From Caryophanales bacterium UBA1188 (GTDB lineage Bacteria > Bacillota_I > Bacilli_A > Izemoplasmatales > UBA1188), in NCBI GenBank assembly GCA_002310135.1, contig DBYK01000003.1, positions 248,001 to 312,000 of the forward strand: a DNA stretch of 64,000 nucleotides, read 5' to 3'. The position numbers were made by a program, and so were the translations under genes. Positions within the stretch are counted from its first letter, which is position 1; every line of letters starts with the position of its first letter. The notes below the pieces were generated by a model. The model made no database searches, was not told the DNA's origin, and saw only the letters and a program-made list of their open reading frames with translations. Below are positions 63,681-64,000 of this stretch, piece after piece.

Positions 63681-64000
63681 TTTCTTCAACCTCCTTTGTG
63701 TTTTTAGTTTCTTCTACAAGTTTCTTTAAAGAAATACCTAGTGGCTTTCCAAGTAAATCTTGGGCTAACTTTACAGGTGAGATTTTTTTGAACTCATCAA
63801 CCGTTAAATCATTACCATAAATTCTTTTATATCCGTTCGCAATAGATCTAAACCATAGATATTTATTGCCTATATCATCAAAATCAGCAGATGAGTCTCC
63901 ATCAAGAAAACTTTTGCACAAAGACAGTCCTTCAACCAATGCAGGCACAAGTAACATATTAAAGAAAACTTCCATATATGTAGGTACTGTATATATTATT
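63673..64000 (-). CDS. hypothetical protein, possibly the 3' end of a larger defence gene
   Basis: A frame of 100 residues follows the ATG at 63975 (MEVFFNMLLVPALVEGLSL), but the same frame stays open to the right edge of the window (TVPTY before the Met) and no Shine-Dalgarno precedes that ATG. It may therefore be the C-terminal end of a longer protein. The visible part is helical, with a FDDIGNKYLWFRSIANGYKRIYG segment and an acidic tail. It overlaps the DUF6339-like gene by eight bases. I do not recognise the family. Confidence 0.55.
   Translation of the reverse strand, partial: IIYTVPTYMEVFFNMLLVPALVEGLSLCKSFLDGDSSADFDDIGNKYLWFRSIANGYKRIYGNDLTVDEFKKISPVKLAQDLLGKPLGISLKKLVEETKNTKEVEENE

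Noticed and set aside
1..64000. Mycoplasma-type genetic code (TGA = Trp).
   Set aside because: Conserved Trp residues across the window are encoded by TGG, and the hydrolase-RluA, sufD, livM, miaA and beta-helix genes all end in TGA at family-typical positions. Only the cyclophilin-like gene has a TGA at a Trp position.
1..64000. tRNA or rRNA genes, and intact insertion sequences.
   Set aside because: Gaps are short and show no cloverleaf, TTCGA-containing T-arm or rRNA conserved segments; no transposase frame is recognisable.

Overview
The window is AT-rich DNA from a low-GC Gram-positive bacterium, most likely an uncultured, probably host-associated member of Bacillota/Mycoplasmatota (RF39-, Izemoplasma- or Acholeplasma-like). 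Support comes from the SUF operon order C-D-S-U-B with sufU, RNase Y, ThiT with a TPP riboswitch, a CIRCE box, many lipoproteins, BspA-type LRR and InlB-repeat surface proteins, and Opp ATPases with large insertions of a kind known in mollicutes. UGA is a stop codon here: conserved Trp positions use TGG and several genes end in TGA. The taxon is an inference from gene content.

Layout. Nearly everything reads on the minus strand; the exceptions are thiT and the transmembrane regulator at 57.6 kb. 1-5.4 kb: partial indolepyruvate:ferredoxin oxidoreductase alpha subunit, a P-type cation ATPase behind a yybP-ykoY (Mn2+) riboswitch, and an Mrp ATPase. 5.5-9.3 kb: a histidine phosphatase, ribokinase and a Cthe_2159-like beta-helix lipoprotein. 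9.4-14.7 kb: htpG behind a CIRCE operator, then degV-rimO-DUF368. 14.7-26.6 kb: a DUF885 lipoprotein and an oligopeptide ABC operon oppABCDF plus a small membrane protein. 26.7-31.9 kb: an alpha/beta hydrolase-RluA fusion, a CvpA-like membrane protein, a lipoprotein serpin, and thiT. 31.9-38.5 kb: sufCDSUB followed directly by transketolase. 38.6-43.3 kb: branched-chain amino-acid ABC transporter livJHMGF. 43.4-49.9 kb: an RNA-metabolism cluster (rny, miaB, a small protein, a Rho-N-like membrane protein, miaA). 50-60.4 kb: a surface and regulation region with a 1.2-kilo-residue beta-helix lipoprotein, a 1100-residue InlB/LRR lipoprotein, a small winged-helix protein, and a divergent 927-residue protein that joins two cytoplasmic XRE domains, one membrane helix and an extracellular MucBP/InlB/LRR receptor. 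60.4-61.6 kb: decayed DNA with a GC-rich structured island and a cyclophilin-like lipoprotein gene broken by one in-frame TGA. 61.6-64 kb: the edge of a restriction-modification or defence island (Dam-type methyltransferase, DUF6339-like protein, and a partial gene running off the window).

The genes suggest a fermentative, amino-acid- and peptide-using organism: Opp and Liv import, indolepyruvate oxidoreductase, thiamine uptake for its TPP enzymes (IorA, transketolase), and SUF for Fe-S enzymes such as RimO, MiaB and IorA. The strongest candidate for an undescribed system is the transmembrane XRE-LRR regulator facing its likely targets, the neighbouring LRR/InlB lipoprotein and the small winged-helix protein.
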